Under the pieces are notes generated by a model that was not told where the DNA came from, made no database searches, and worked only from the letters and a program-made list of their open reading frames with translations. Position numbers and translations under genes: made by a program. Shown piece by piece: positions 25,122 to 35,100 of a stretch of DNA of 64,000 bases. Origin of the DNA: Mucilaginibacter pineti (GTDB lineage Bacteria; Bacteroidota; Bacteroidia; Sphingobacteriales; Sphingobacteriaceae); assembly GCF_900101875.1 (NCBI RefSeq), contig NZ_FNAI01000001.1:62001-126000 (forward strand). The letters run 5' to 3'. Position 1 is the stretch's first letter. Each line of letters begins with the position of its first letter.

Positions 25122-28109
25122 ATGAAAAAACACTTCTTTGCGCTCGTTTTCCTGTTATCAGCTGTTGGGGCTTCGGCTCAAAAAATACCTTATACCAATT
25201 GCCCTGGTTGCTGGCTGCCCGATTCATTGGGGAACCACCGGGTAGTTTTAACTTTTAACGGTACAGGCAAGGCTGCAAAGGTTATCATCCCCTGGAGAAG
25301 AAGGGATACCGATCCCGAAAGTAAACGGATAATTATCCAGGATGCAAAAACGGGCCAAAAAATAACCAATGTAAAATTTGGGCAGATCACCCGTGAAAGC
25401 GGCGAGATTAGTTTTGAGCCAATTTCTGGCGTGGGTACTTATTATGTGTATTATTTACCGAGCAAAAATGAAGGTCGTTCCAATTATCCGAAAGGCACTT
25501 ATTTAAAACCCGAGCAAACAGCATCTGCCGAATGGCTTGGCGAAGTTGGCAGTGGTAAAGCTATTCCTGCCGCAAGTGTAAAGGCATTTCAATCCATAGA
25601 CGCCTTTAACAGCTTTTATCCGATGGAGGTTATCGCCACTAAAGCAGAAACCGACGCTTTGGTTAGCAAACATAAATCGGAGCCATTTATTGTTTTTCCT
25701 GAAGACAGGTTAAATTCCATCCGCATGAGTAAAGATCTGCCGCAACGCTGGATTGAGCTTGGCGAGCAAACCAAATATACAGGTCAGGCCGCACGCGGCG
25801 AAAACTTTGCCTTTCAATTAGGTATTTACGCCCTGCAAAACCTGCAGAATGTTAAAGTTACTTTTAGCAGCCTTACAGCACCGTCTGGTAAAACTATCCC
25901 GGCTGCGGCTTTATTTTGTATCAATACAGGTGGTACAGGTTATGATGGTAAGCCGCTTATTAAAACCGTTGATGTAAATGCGGGTACTATCCAGGCTTTA
26001 TGGTGTGGGGTTGATGTGCCTGTAGGAGCGTCACCGGCTACCTACACGGGTAAGGCCACTATCAGTATCGACGGAAAACCTGCGAAGGTTGTCCAGTTGG
26101 CTATTAAGGTAAGCAGTAAGATCTTAAAAGACGGCGGGGTAGATGAGCCCTGGAAAATGACGCGTCTTAAATGGCTTAACTCTACAATGGCACAGCAAAA
26201 CACCGTTATTGCACCTTATACGCCATTGGAGGTAAATAATAACACCATAAGCCTATTGGGCCGAAAAGTGGAAGTTAACAAAGATGGTTTCCCAAAACAG
26301 ATCCAAACGCACTTTACACCCGAAATGACGGGTTATACCACCACACCCAATAACCTGCTAACCGAGGCAATTCATTTTCATTTTATAAATGCCGGTGGCA
26401 GCAAAATGAACCTGAAAAGTCAGGGCGTTCAATTTACTAAAAAAGAGGCCGGCACTGTACAGTGGACGGCCACCAGCACAAACGACACACTGCAAATGCA
26501 GGTTACCGCATCGTTGGAGTTTGATGGTTTTATAGCCTATACCGTAAAGGTTAAGGCATTGCAGGATGTAAGTTTAAAGGACATTGCTATGCATATTCCG
26601 TTTAAAAAGGATTATGCTAAGTACATGATGGGCCTGGGACAAAAAGGAGGCTACCGTCCTGAAAATTTTGAGTGGAAATGGGATGTTTCCCATAAAAACC
26701 AGGATGGAGCATGGGTAGGTAACGTAAATGCCGGTTTACAGTATTCGCTGCGCGATGAAAAATATGTGCGCCCTTTGAATACCAATTTCTACCTGCAAAA
26801 ACCGTTGATCCTGCCATCTTCATGGGGTAATGACAACAAAGGTGGTATTAAGATAGCCGATGATGGTAATGCCGTACTGGCCAACAACTACAGCGGCGAA
26901 AGGAAGCTAAGCAAAGGCGATGAGCTGTATTATAATTTTACGCTGCTTATCACACCATTCCACCCGATTAATACCGATTTTCAGTGGGCTACCCGTTTTT
27001 ATCACGCTTACAAACCTATTGATACCATTAAAGCAGTAGGGGCAACTGTTATCAATATTCACCACGCAACGGCTATTAATCCTAATATTAACTATCCGTT
27101 CATCGCCTGGAAATCAATGAAGGCTTATGATGATTCGGCACATGCGGCGGGTAAAAAAGTGAAGATTTACAACACCATCCGCGAACTATCTAACCATGCT
27201 TATGAAACATTTGCGTTGCGCAGTTTGGGTCATGAGATTTATTCACCGGGTAAAGGCGGCGGCTTTAGCTGGTTGCAGGAGCATATTGGTGATGATTACA
27301 TTGCCGCATGGTTTGTTCCCGAAATTAAGGATGCGGCCATCATCAACAGCGGCATGAACCGCTGGCACAATTACTATGTGGAAGGGATGAACTGGCTTAC
27401 TCAAAACGTTGGTATAGACGGTATTTATCTGGACGATGTGGCTTTTGACCGGGTAACTATGAAACGCGTTAAACGGGTGTTAACCAAAGATGGTCACCCT
27501 GGTATAATTGATTTGCATTCGGCCAACCAATACAATAAAAGCGATGGCTTTAATAATAGCGCCAACTTGTACATGGAACATTTTCCATACTTAAACCGCC
27601 TATGGTTTGGCGAGTACTTTGATTACGAGAAGAATGACCCTGATTTCTTTTTGACCGAAGTAAGTGGTATTCCCTTTGGTTTAATGGGCGAAATGCTGCA
27701 AGGCGGCGGTAACAAATGGAGAGGTATGGTTTACGGTATGACTAACCGCATGCCATGGAGCGACGGTGCCGACCCACGCCCGATATGGAAAGTATGGGAT
27801 GATTTTGGCATGAAAGGCACAAAAATGATAGGCTACTGGGTTGATGATGTACCTGTTAAAACCAATCGTGCTAAAGTATTGGCTACCGTTTACAAAAAAG
27901 ATGGCGCTGCCCTTGTATCCATTGCCAGCTGGGAAGATGGTGATACCGATTTCCAGTTAAAGATTGACTGGAAAAAATTAGGCATTGATCCATCAAAAGC
28001 GACCATTACCGCGCCCGAGATCAAGAGCTTTCAGCCAGGCAAAACGTTCGGCTTGAATGATAAAATCCCGGTTGAAAAAGGTAAAGGCTGGTTGCTGATC
28101 ATCAAGTAA
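25122..28109 (+). CDS. Large secreted glycoside hydrolase-like protein (DUF6067/GH123-like)
   Basis: A protein of 995 residues with a signal peptide (MKKHFFALVFLLSAVGASAQ). Residues about 35-330 are beta-sandwich domains (YVYYLPSKNEGRSNYPKGTY, ENFAFQLGIYALQNLQNVKV, ALWCGVDVPVGASPATYTGK). The middle and C-terminal part has a TIM-barrel look: VINIHHATAINPNINYPFI, AAWFVPEIKDAAIINSGMNR, and VGIDGIYLDDVAFDRVTMKR near residues 763-782, whose paired Asp residues are catalytic-site candidates. This resembles the DUF6067 group related to GH123/DUF4091 beta-N-acetylgalactosaminidases. It shares operator sites with the GH109-like and NahK-like genes, supporting an amino-sugar substrate. It is unusually long for GH123 (about 550-600), so a new subfamily is possible. 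Name from memory; activity inferred. Confidence 0.72.
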   Translation: MKKHFFALVFLLSAVGASAQKIPYTNCPGCWLPDSLGNHRVVLTFNGTGKAAKVIIPWRRRDTDPESKRIIIQDAKTGQKITNVKFGQITRESGEISFEPISGVGTYYVYYLPSKNEGRSNYPKGTYLKPEQTASAEWLGEVGSGKAIPAASVKAFQSIDAFNSFYPMEVIATKAETDALVSKHKSEPFIVFPEDRLNSIRMSKDLPQRWIELGEQTKYTGQAARGENFAFQLGIYALQNLQNVKVTFSSLTAPSGKTIPAAALFCINTGGTGYDGKPLIKTVDVNAGTIQALWCGVDVPVGASPATYTGKATISIDGKPAKVVQLAIKVSSKILKDGGVDEPWKMTRLKWLNSTMAQQNTVIAPYTPLEVNNNTISLLGRKVEVNKDGFPKQIQTHFTPEMTGYTTTPNNLLTEAIHFHFINAGGSKMNLKSQGVQFTKKEAGTVQWTATSTNDTLQMQVTASLEFDGFIAYTVKVKALQDVSLKDIAMHIPFKKDYAKYMMGLGQKGGYRPENFEWKWDVSHKNQDGAWVGNVNAGLQYSLRDEKYVRPLNTNFYLQKPLILPSSWGNDNKGGIKIADDGNAVLANNYSGERKLSKGDELYYNFTLLITPFHPINTDFQWATRFYHAYKPIDTIKAVGATVINIHHATAINPNINYPFIAWKSMKAYDDSAHAAGKKVKIYNTIRELSNHAYETFALRSLGHEIYSPGKGGGFSWLQEHIGDDYIAAWFVPEIKDAAIINSGMNRWHNYYVEGMNWLTQNVGIDGIYLDDVAFDRVTMKRVKRVLTKDGHPGIIDLHSANQYNKSDGFNNSANLYMEHFPYLNRLWFGEYFDYEKNDPDFFLTEVSGIPFGLMGEMLQGGGNKWRGMVYGMTNRMPWSDGADPRPIWKVWDDFGMKGTKMIGYWVDDVPVKTNRAKVLATVYKKDGAALVSIASWEDGDTDFQLKIDWKKLGIDPSKATITAPEIKSFQPGKTFGLNDKIPVEKGKGWLLIIK

Positions 28110-28114
28110 AATTT

Positions 28115-28156
28115 ATGTATAAAGCTGCAGTATTATCATATTGCAGCTTTATACAT
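28115..28156. terminator. Bidirectional terminator, 15-bp perfect stem
   Basis: Arms 28115-28129 (ATGTATAAAGCTGCA) and 28142-28156 (TGCAGCTTTATACAT) enclose 12 bases between the convergent GH123-like and methyltransferase genes. Confidence 0.75.
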
Positions 28157-28173
28157 TTGAATAGTGCAGGTAC

Positions 28174-28863
28174 CTATTTCAGCGTTAACCGCACTAAATA
28201 CTGCTGAAATTCATCTTCTAATAAAACTTCCATATCATAGCCAGCTTCACTGGTAATTTTGATCAGCATTTTTTCATCAATATATAGCCAGGGGAACCAC
28301 TCTGTTTTTTGGCGGTTATATTCATATTGATAAAGCAGTTCGCCGTAGTACTTGCCGTTATCCGGTAACTTGCCTTCGTATAGGTAGGCAATGTCAGATG
28401 AATCAAACAAAAGTTGCCCACCTTTATTTAGCAGCAGCTTCATGTGTTCCAGGAAAATGGTCAGGTTAGCTATAGTTCCGGTTAGGCCTATGCCATTCAT
28501 GAGCAATAACAGGGTATCGTATTTGCGTTCCTGATATTCAAATATATCCGTTGTTATTACATTTTTTACGCCACGGGCTTTCATTACATCGGCAGCAAGC
28601 GGAGAAATTTCTAACGCCGCAACGTCAAAACCGCGTTCCTGCAGTAATAAGGCGTGGCTGCCTGCGCCTGCGCCAATGTCGAGCACATCGCCGCGGCATT
28701 CGTTAAGGGCAAGCCATTCCAGGTCGGGCATATCATCTTCGTCGCGAAAGTAGGCTTCTATAGGCATTTCCTCTTTTGGTCCATATTGGTTATGGATCCA
28801 TAATTTATGCGCTGGGGCTTTATGAAAATGGTTGTAGATGGCCTGGCCTAATGTATCTTTCAT
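28174..28863 (-). CDS. Class I SAM-dependent methyltransferase
   Basis: A cytoplasmic protein of 229 residues. The SAM-binding motif I is DVLDIGAGAGSHALLLQERG, followed by motif II region FDVAALEISPLAADVMKARG. TLLLLMNGIGLTGTIANLTI is the motif IV strand region. This is the Methyltransf_11/25-like fold; the substrate is not indicated. The ATG at 28863 is preferred over an in-frame TTG at 28905, which would add 14 residues and lie in the divergent promoter space shared with the DUF92 gene. Its 5' end is only 60 bases from the DUF92 gene. No pathway partner is nearby. Confidence 0.85.
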   Translation of the reverse strand: MKDTLGQAIYNHFHKAPAHKLWIHNQYGPKEEMPIEAYFRDEDDMPDLEWLALNECRGDVLDIGAGAGSHALLLQERGFDVAALEISPLAADVMKARGVKNVITTDIFEYQERKYDTLLLLMNGIGLTGTIANLTIFLEHMKLLLNKGGQLLFDSSDIAYLYEGKLPDNGKYYGELLYQYEYNRQKTEWFPWLYIDEKMLIKITSEAGYDMEVLLEDEFQQYLVRLTLK

Positions 28864-28923
28864 GCAGGGCAAAAATAAGGATTGATAGTTTAAATAACCG
28901 CACAATAAATACCTTTGGCAATT

Positions 28924-29634
28924 ATGTTTAGCAGCAACACCATATTGGCGTTAATTATTATAGCGGGAATTACCTACGCTATCGCTGCGCGCAAACTAAC
29001 GGTAATTGCTGCGCTAACCGGTGGGGTAGTTGCTTACCTTGTTTTTGTTGGTGCTGGTTTTACCGGCGTAGCCATGATGACGGCTTTTTTTATCATGGGG
29101 TCTGCAGCAACCTCATGGCAGGCAAATAAAAAGCTGGTTTTTGATGCCGCGAACGAGCATAAAACAGGCAGAAGTGCAGCACAGGTATTGGCCAATGCAG
29201 GCGTAGCGGGGGCATTAGGCTTGTTCACTTTATTTTACCATCAGCAACATCCCTTATTAATATTGATGATGGCCGCCAGCTTTGCTTCGGCCGCCGCCGA
29301 TACCCTCTCATCAGAATTAGGGACGGTTTACGGTAAGCGTTTCTTTAATATCATCAGCCTGAAACCAGACGAGCGCGGGCTCGATGGTGTAATAAGCCTG
29401 GAGGGAACTTTGGCCGGTCTTGCCGGAAGCATCATCATCGCCGTTATTTATGCCTTTGGATTTGGTTGGGACATAAATATTCTGTGGATCATATTAGCCG
29501 GAACCGCAGGTAACCTCAGCGATTCGGCAATGGGTGCTTTATTGGAACGTAAAAGCTATATTGGCAACAATACAGTAAACTTATTAAATACACTTATAGC
29601 GGCATTGGTGATGTTGCTGATTTATATAATTTAA
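28924..29634 (+). CDS. DUF92 family integral membrane protein
   Basis: A protein of 236 residues with six to seven hydrophobic segments. ITYAIAARKLTVIAALTGGV, AASFASAAADTLSSELGTVY and GVISLEGTLAGLAGSIIIAV match DUF92 (TIGR00297), which includes the plant and cyanobacterial phytyl-phosphate kinase VTE6. In bacteria the family is thought to act on polyprenyl or phytyl phosphates, but most members are uncharacterised. The ATG at 28924 is preferred to an in-frame TTG three codons upstream. The MtfA-like gene follows after 15 bases and is probably cotranscribed. Confidence 0.88.
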   Translation: MFSSNTILALIIIAGITYAIAARKLTVIAALTGGVVAYLVFVGAGFTGVAMMTAFFIMGSAATSWQANKKLVFDAANEHKTGRSAAQVLANAGVAGALGLFTLFYHQQHPLLILMMAASFASAAADTLSSELGTVYGKRFFNIISLKPDERGLDGVISLEGTLAGLAGSIIIAVIYAFGFGWDINILWIILAGTAGNLSDSAMGALLERKSYIGNNTVNLLNTLIAALVMLLIYII

Positions 29635-29649
29635 TAACCAAATTTACAA

Positions 29650-30438
29650 ATGACTTACAACATCGTTATACTACTCATCGTATTCGCTCTTATTGCCTGG
29701 TATTTTTTAAGCCGGGGCAAAACCAAGTTAACCACGACCTCGCCGCAAACCGATTTTAAGCCAATATTAAACACCCATATCCAGTTTTACCAGCTATTGG
29801 ATGATGCCGGTAAGCAGGTATTTGAGCAAAAGGTTAATGCCTTTCTTGATGGTATAACCATTGAAGGTGTTGGCACCACGGTTGATGATACCGACCGGGT
29901 AATGATAGCGTCCAGCGCCGTGATCCCCATTTTTGGCTTTAAGGACTGGCGTTACCAAAACCTTACCAACGTGATCCTTTATCCCGATACTTTCGACGGT
30001 GAGTTTCAGTTTGAGGGCGAGAACCGAAATATCCTGGGCATGGTTGGTACCGGCTACATGAACGGACAGATGATCTTATCGCGCGCAGCGCTTATCAAAG
30101 GGTTTTCAAAATCGGCAGGGAAGGAGAACACTGCCATTCATGAGTTTGTACACCTGTTAGATAAAAGCGACGGCGCAACCGATGGTGTGCCCGAAAACCT
30201 GCTGGCGCATGAATACGTTATGCCCTGGCTAAAAATGATACACCAGGAAATTCACAAAATAGAAGCCGGTAAATCAGATATCAACCCCTACGCCATAACC
30301 AACGAAGCGGAGTTTTTTGCTGTAGTGGCCGAATACTTTTTTCAAAAGCCCGATGAGTTAAAGCATAAGCACGCCGAGCTTTATGAAATGCTAAGTACGA
30401 TATTCATGCAGGACCGGGCTAAAGACGATATCGTTTAA
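29650..30438 (+). CDS. mtfA: MtfA-like zinc peptidase (M90)
   Basis: A protein of 262 residues with one N-terminal membrane helix (NIVILLIVFALIAWYFL). The zinc motif is HEFVHLLDKSDG (HExxH), preceded by SAGKENTAIHEF, and the C-terminal NPYAITNEAEFFAVVAEYFF supplies the downstream Glu region. This is the MtfA/Mlc-titration-factor family. In enteric bacteria MtfA binds the glucose repressor Mlc and has aminopeptidase activity; no Mlc is evident here, so only the peptidase part is transferable. A membrane anchor is common in Bacteroidota members and absent in E. coli MtfA. Probably in an operon with DUF92. The stop is 3 bases from the stop of the convergent MBL gene. Confidence 0.88.
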   Translation: MTYNIVILLIVFALIAWYFLSRGKTKLTTTSPQTDFKPILNTHIQFYQLLDDAGKQVFEQKVNAFLDGITIEGVGTTVDDTDRVMIASSAVIPIFGFKDWRYQNLTNVILYPDTFDGEFQFEGENRNILGMVGTGYMNGQMILSRAALIKGFSKSAGKENTAIHEFVHLLDKSDGATDGVPENLLAHEYVMPWLKMIHQEIHKIEAGKSDINPYAITNEAEFFAVVAEYFFQKPDELKHKHAELYEMLSTIFMQDRAKDDIV

Positions 30439-30441
30439 TCG

Positions 30442-31266
30442 TTATAAAAACGCGCCAAACCCAAAATCAAGCTGACCAACTTGGGCGCTTATTGTATTGC
30501 TAAAACCTATGTGGTAAACCGGGGTTTCCTCAAAACGCGAGGCTACTATAATGTTTATGCCATCGGCACAATTGTTAAACAGTTCTTCCACCAATTTTGG
30601 GTCGTTATTGTTTTTGGAGAGGTGAGCGAGCAGCAGGTGCGTCATGTGCGGCGGCCGGTGGGTCATGAAAAGAGATAAGGCCTGTTTATTGCTCAGGTGA
30701 CCTTTGCCGCCCCTGATGCGGCGTTTGAGGTGATAAGGGTAGCCGCCGTTCTCCAGCATCTCATCATCGTAATTAGCTTCAAGAAAGGCGGCATGGCATT
30801 GGCTGAAATAACGGATCAGCCGGTCGCAAACTAAGCCCAGATCGGTAAATACACCAACTTTTATATCGCGGCAGCTTACTATAAAACTGTGCGGTTCGGT
30901 GGCATCATGCTCTTTGGGGAATGATGTTACCTGCAGTTCGCCTATGTGTACGGTTTCAAATTCGCGCAGGTGGTGTACCAGTTCCATATCCAGGCTATCG
31001 CCCATGTGCAACAGAGTACCCGGCGTTATGTAAACCGGCAGCTTGAACTTTTTTGCCAGTACCGGGATGCCGCGGATATGATCAGAATGTTCGTGCGATA
31101 CAAATATGGCTTTTATCTTGCTCATGGACAGCCCCAGCCGGGCCATGCGTTTTTCAGTTTCACGGCATGATATGCCGGCATCAACCAATATTGCCTCCCG
31201 CTCGTTCCCTACGTAATAGCAATTGCCATTACTCCCCGAATTTAGTGATGTGATGAATAAAGACAT
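30442..31266 (-). CDS. MBL-fold metallohydrolase, YycJ/WalJ-like nuclease
   Basis: A cytoplasmic protein of 274 residues. SLNSGSNGNCYYVGNEREAI opens the fold. FVSHEHSDHIRGIPVL is the HxHxDH di-metal motif, SFPKEHDATEPHSFIV adds a histidine, and VGVFTDLGLVCDRLIRYFSQ the bridging Asp. LEANYDDEMLENGGYPYHLK and IRGGKGHLSNKQALSLF are characteristic of YycJ/WalJ 5'-exonuclease-like proteins, which are linked to DNA repair in Firmicutes. The start ATG at 31266 immediately precedes the first strand. Convergent with the mtfA gene; its promoter is in the 151-base gap shared with yceH. Confidence 0.9.
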   Translation of the reverse strand: MSLFITSLNSGSNGNCYYVGNEREAILVDAGISCRETEKRMARLGLSMSKIKAIFVSHEHSDHIRGIPVLAKKFKLPVYITPGTLLHMGDSLDMELVHHLREFETVHIGELQVTSFPKEHDATEPHSFIVSCRDIKVGVFTDLGLVCDRLIRYFSQCHAAFLEANYDDEMLENGGYPYHLKRRIRGGKGHLSNKQALSLFMTHRPPHMTHLLLAHLSKNNNDPKLVEELFNNCADGINIIVASRFEETPVYHIGFSNTISAQVGQLDFGFGAFL

Positions 31267-31417
31267 TCTTTTAAGCTAAAAGCAAAAGGCTGAAAGCCCA
31301 AAGCTAATCTGTCTACAAAGTAACACATTTACCATAAAAATTAGCATACCCACAAGTCAAGTGTTTAAAAATAAACACTAATATTTTGCGGTTATAAAAA
31401 GCTGACTATATTTAACC

Positions 31418-32074
31418 ATGGATTCACCGCAAACTTTACCCGTACTTGAAGCAGTTGAACTGCGTGTGCTTGGCTCGCTAATGGAAAAAAGCAAAACCAC
31501 GCCCGACTATTACCCCATGACCCTTAACGGTTTAACTGCCGCCTGCAACCAAAAAACATCGCGCAAGCCGGTTGTTAATTACGACGAAGGTACGGTTACA
31601 GAGGCGCTTAATACCCTAAAAAGGCGTGGACTGATCTCTACTGCCACCGGTGGTTCCATCCGTAATATTAAGTACAAACACAATTTTGCTATTGTTTTCC
31701 CGGTGATTCCTGCCGAAGTAGCACTGATATGCCTGCTGATATTACGCGGCCCGCAAACCCCCGGCGAACTAAATACCAGCTCGGGCAGGTTATATGAGTT
31801 TGAATCGATAGAAGAGGTACAGGAGATGCTGGAGAAACTGGCCGATCCGGAGATGCCATACATAGTTCAGTTACCTAAACGCCCCGGCCAAAAGGAAGCC
31901 CGCTATGCCCACCTGTTAGCCGGCACCCCAGAAATATCCGACGATGACGAACCCGAAGAAGGCACCGGCAGATCATCCAGCGGCCTTGAAGCAAGAGTTG
32001 TAAAATTAGAGCAGGACCTTGCCGAAATGAAGGTAGCTTTTGATAAGTTAATGAAGGAATTGGGCGTGGAGTAA
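31418..32074 (+). CDS. YceH family protein (DUF480)
   Basis: A protein of 218 residues. LEAVELRVLGSLMEKSKTTP with DYYPMTLNGLTAACNQKTSR is the first winged helix of YceH/DUF480. A second winged helix follows (PAEVALICLLILRGPQTPGE, LNTSSGRLYEFESIEEV). The C-terminus has a short coiled coil (LEARVVKLEQDLAEMKVAFD). The family is widespread in Proteobacteria and Bacteroidota, structurally a tandem winged-helix protein, with no firmly established function. Monocistronic. The acidic linker DDDEPEEG before the coiled coil varies between species. Confidence 0.93.
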   Translation: MDSPQTLPVLEAVELRVLGSLMEKSKTTPDYYPMTLNGLTAACNQKTSRKPVVNYDEGTVTEALNTLKRRGLISTATGGSIRNIKYKHNFAIVFPVIPAEVALICLLILRGPQTPGELNTSSGRLYEFESIEEVQEMLEKLADPEMPYIVQLPKRPGQKEARYAHLLAGTPEISDDDEPEEGTGRSSSGLEARVVKLEQDLAEMKVAFDKLMKELGVE

Positions 32075-32115
32075 CCACACTCTATTAACCGGTGTAAACA
32101 ACCTATCAACCGGCG

Positions 32116-32160
32116 CGAACTTTCAGTTCGTGACCTAACATGGTTGCGGCTTTCAGCCGC
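32116..32160. repeat. Twin short hairpins with identical TTC loops
   Basis: CGAACT-TTC-AGTTCG (32116-32130) and GCGGCT-TTC-AGCCGC (32146-32160) each have 6-bp perfect arms and the same 3-base loop, 30 bases apart. They lie between the convergent yceH and hybrid-kinase genes and may serve as terminators or be a dispersed repeat unit. No strong T tract follows. Confidence 0.5.
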
Positions 32161-32176
32161 CGTATAAGTTGCGGTT

Positions 32177-35100
32177 TTACTTCCTTTTTACCATTTTATG
32201 AGCTGCCTTTAATACCGCTATTAGCCCTTCTGTTTTCATGGGTTTGGCAATATAATCGTCCATGCCTTCGCTTATGCAAAGGTCGCGGTCATCGGGGCCG
32301 GCATTGGCGGTCATGGCAATGATGAATGGCTGGTTGATATTGCTTTTACGGATAGATCGTGTGGCTTCAAAACCATCCATCTCGGGCATCTGCACATCCA
32401 TCAGTATTACATCAAAATTCTTGCTCTTGATTTTATCTAACGTTTCAAGTCCGTTTATGGCCAGTTCAAAATTGTAGCCAAGTTTAGTTAACATCCGGCT
32501 TATCAGTTTTTGGTTCACTTCATTATCCTCGGCAACCATGATGTGTAATGGGTATTGGATGGCGAAATTTTCATCGAGTAATTTTACGGGTTTGTTTTCG
32601 GTTACGCTCAAGTTTCCGACGCCCTTTAACTCGGCCTGGATACTTTTACCCAATTGATTTTGTTTAACGGGCTTAGTTAATATAGCCGAAAAGAGGCCCG
32701 GATACTTACTTTTAGAGCTGTCGCCAATGGAACTTAGCATGATTACCGGCAAATTGGTAAATTCTTGTTTAATGGCCTTTGCCAGTACAACGCCATCAGT
32801 TTCGGGCATTTCCATATCTGTGATCACCAGGTTGAAGTTGCGCGCTGCGGTTAACAGTTCAAGCGCCTCAATGGCCGATGCGGCCGCCACCGTAATTAGT
32901 CCCCATTGCTCCAATTGCATTTGAAGTATAAAGCGGTTGGTTTGGTTATCGTCTACAATAAGTACTTTTTTGCCTTTAAGATCGGCAGTGTTAAATACCA
33001 GCGGCACATACTTGGATTGTTTTTTGCTGATAGCAACCTTCACCGTAAATACAAATACCGATCCTTCTCCAAAAACGCTTTCCACCCAAATTTCGCCTCC
33101 CATCAGTTTCACCAGCCGCTCGCTGATCACCAAACCCAAACCGGTGCCGCCGTACTTACGCGTGGTTGATGAATCGGCCTGCCAAAAGGCGTTGAACAGG
33201 TTAGGAAGTTTTTCTGTAGCAATGCCAATACCCGTATCCATAACGCTAAAGCCAATCTCAATTTCATTGTTTTCTAAAGTCTTCGACAAGAAAACTTTTA
33301 TAAATACCTCACCCTTTTGCGTGAATTTTAAGGCATTACTGGTTAGGTTGGTAATTACCTGTTTAAGGCGCAGGCTATCGCCAACAATTTGAAAAGGCAG
33401 GGCAGGATCTATCTGGTAAACAAGTTCCAGTTCCTGCTGTGATGCTATTGGCGAAAAGATGTCCATTACCTCTTCAATGCAGTGGCGCAGGTCAAAATCT
33501 TCCTGCTCCATATCCATCTTTCCCGATTCTATCTTGGAGAAATCGAGGATATCATTAATAACACTCACCAGGCTGTCGCCGCAAGCCATAATGGTATCGG
33601 TATAATCGCGTTGCTCACTGTTCAAATCAGTTTCGCTGAGTAAAGATGCCATGCCGATAACCCCATTCATAGGGGTGCGGATTTCGTGGCTCATGGTGGC
33701 AAGGAACACACTTTTTGCTTGGTTGGCCTTATCTGCTTCTTCACGCGCCTGTTGCTCCTGGTTCATGTGTATTTCCAGTTCTTCTGATTGCGAAAGCAGT
33801 TCTTCATTCAGCGCCTGCAATTCTTCAGATTGTACCTGCAGTTCGGAGTTTAGGGACTGCAAACTTTCGGCCTGTTTCTTTAGTTCCTCCGATTGGGAAA
33901 TTACTTCGGCCGTACGTTCAGATACCTGCTCTTCCAACCGGGCTTTTTGCTTTTCAATAGTGTTTACTTTTAAACGGTAAAGGCCATAAATAACCGCGAA
34001 TATTAGTAACGCGGCCAATATAATAAACCACCATGTTAACCAAAATGGCGGCAATATGATAAGCTGGATACTGAGTTCGCGTTTTGACCACTTGCCATCG
34101 CTGTTCTGACTTTTTACATTGAAGGAGTAATCACCGGCAGGTAAATTAGTATACGTTGCCGTGTTTTTATTGCCGACGTAGTTCCACCCTTTATCAAAAC
34201 CAACTAACTGGTAGGCGTAATTCTTTTTATTAACCGGTGCAAAATCCAAAGAAACAAATTCAAAGGAGATTACCGATTCTTCATGGCTGAGGGTAATGGT
34301 CTTCGTTTCAGAAATATCCTGCTTTAACGGCGAAGGATCATCGGCCCTTTGCGCTACCGGTACAGATTTGTTAAAGATTTGGAAGTCGGATAGTATTAGC
34401 GGCGGGTTGTACGAGCTATCAATAACGTCGTTAGGGTTAAATACATTAAACCCGTTTACACCGCCAAAATACAACCTACCATCATGCGCTTTTACTGCCG
34501 AGTGGGGTTTAAACTCGTCGGCCTGTAATCCATCCATAATAGTATAATTCCTAAAGGTCTCTTTTACAGGATCAAACCGGGATATGCCATTATTGGTGCT
34601 GATCCATAAATTGCCCCCATTATCTTCCTTTATGGCGTAGGTATAATCATTAGGCAAGCCATCTTTAGTTTTAAATACGGTGAACTTCCCTGTTTTAGGA
34701 TCGAAGCGGTTTAAGCCATCATAGGTACAGATCCAGATGTTCCCCAAATGGTCTTCAAAAATATCGAGCGCAGTATTATTGCTCAGGCTGTTCTTTGCTG
34801 TTTCGTGTTTAAAGTTGGTGAATGAGTTGGTTTGCGGGTTATATATATCAAAGCCGGCATCATTAGTACCAATCCACAAAGTCCCCTTCGAATCGCAAAA
34901 AAGGGAATTTATGTTGTCGCTGCTTAAACTTTTTGGATCATTAATATTGTGCCGATAGTGGATAAAGCTGTTTGTCTTAGGGTTAAAAAGTTCAAGTCCC
35001 TGGCCCAGGGTTCCAATCCATACTTTATGATCGGCGGTGGTTGTTATGGCGTATATATTATTTCCGCTAAGGCTTGTGCTGTCATCGTCGTTATGCTGGT

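Noticed and set aside
15461..28109. Classical polysaccharide utilisation locus
   Set aside because: No SusC or SusD homologue is present; regulators are LacI type rather than hybrid kinase or ECF sigma.
32937..33392. Plus-strand frame of 151 residues inside the hybrid kinase gene
   Set aside because: Antisense to the kinase ATPase domain; no own start signal or family resemblance.
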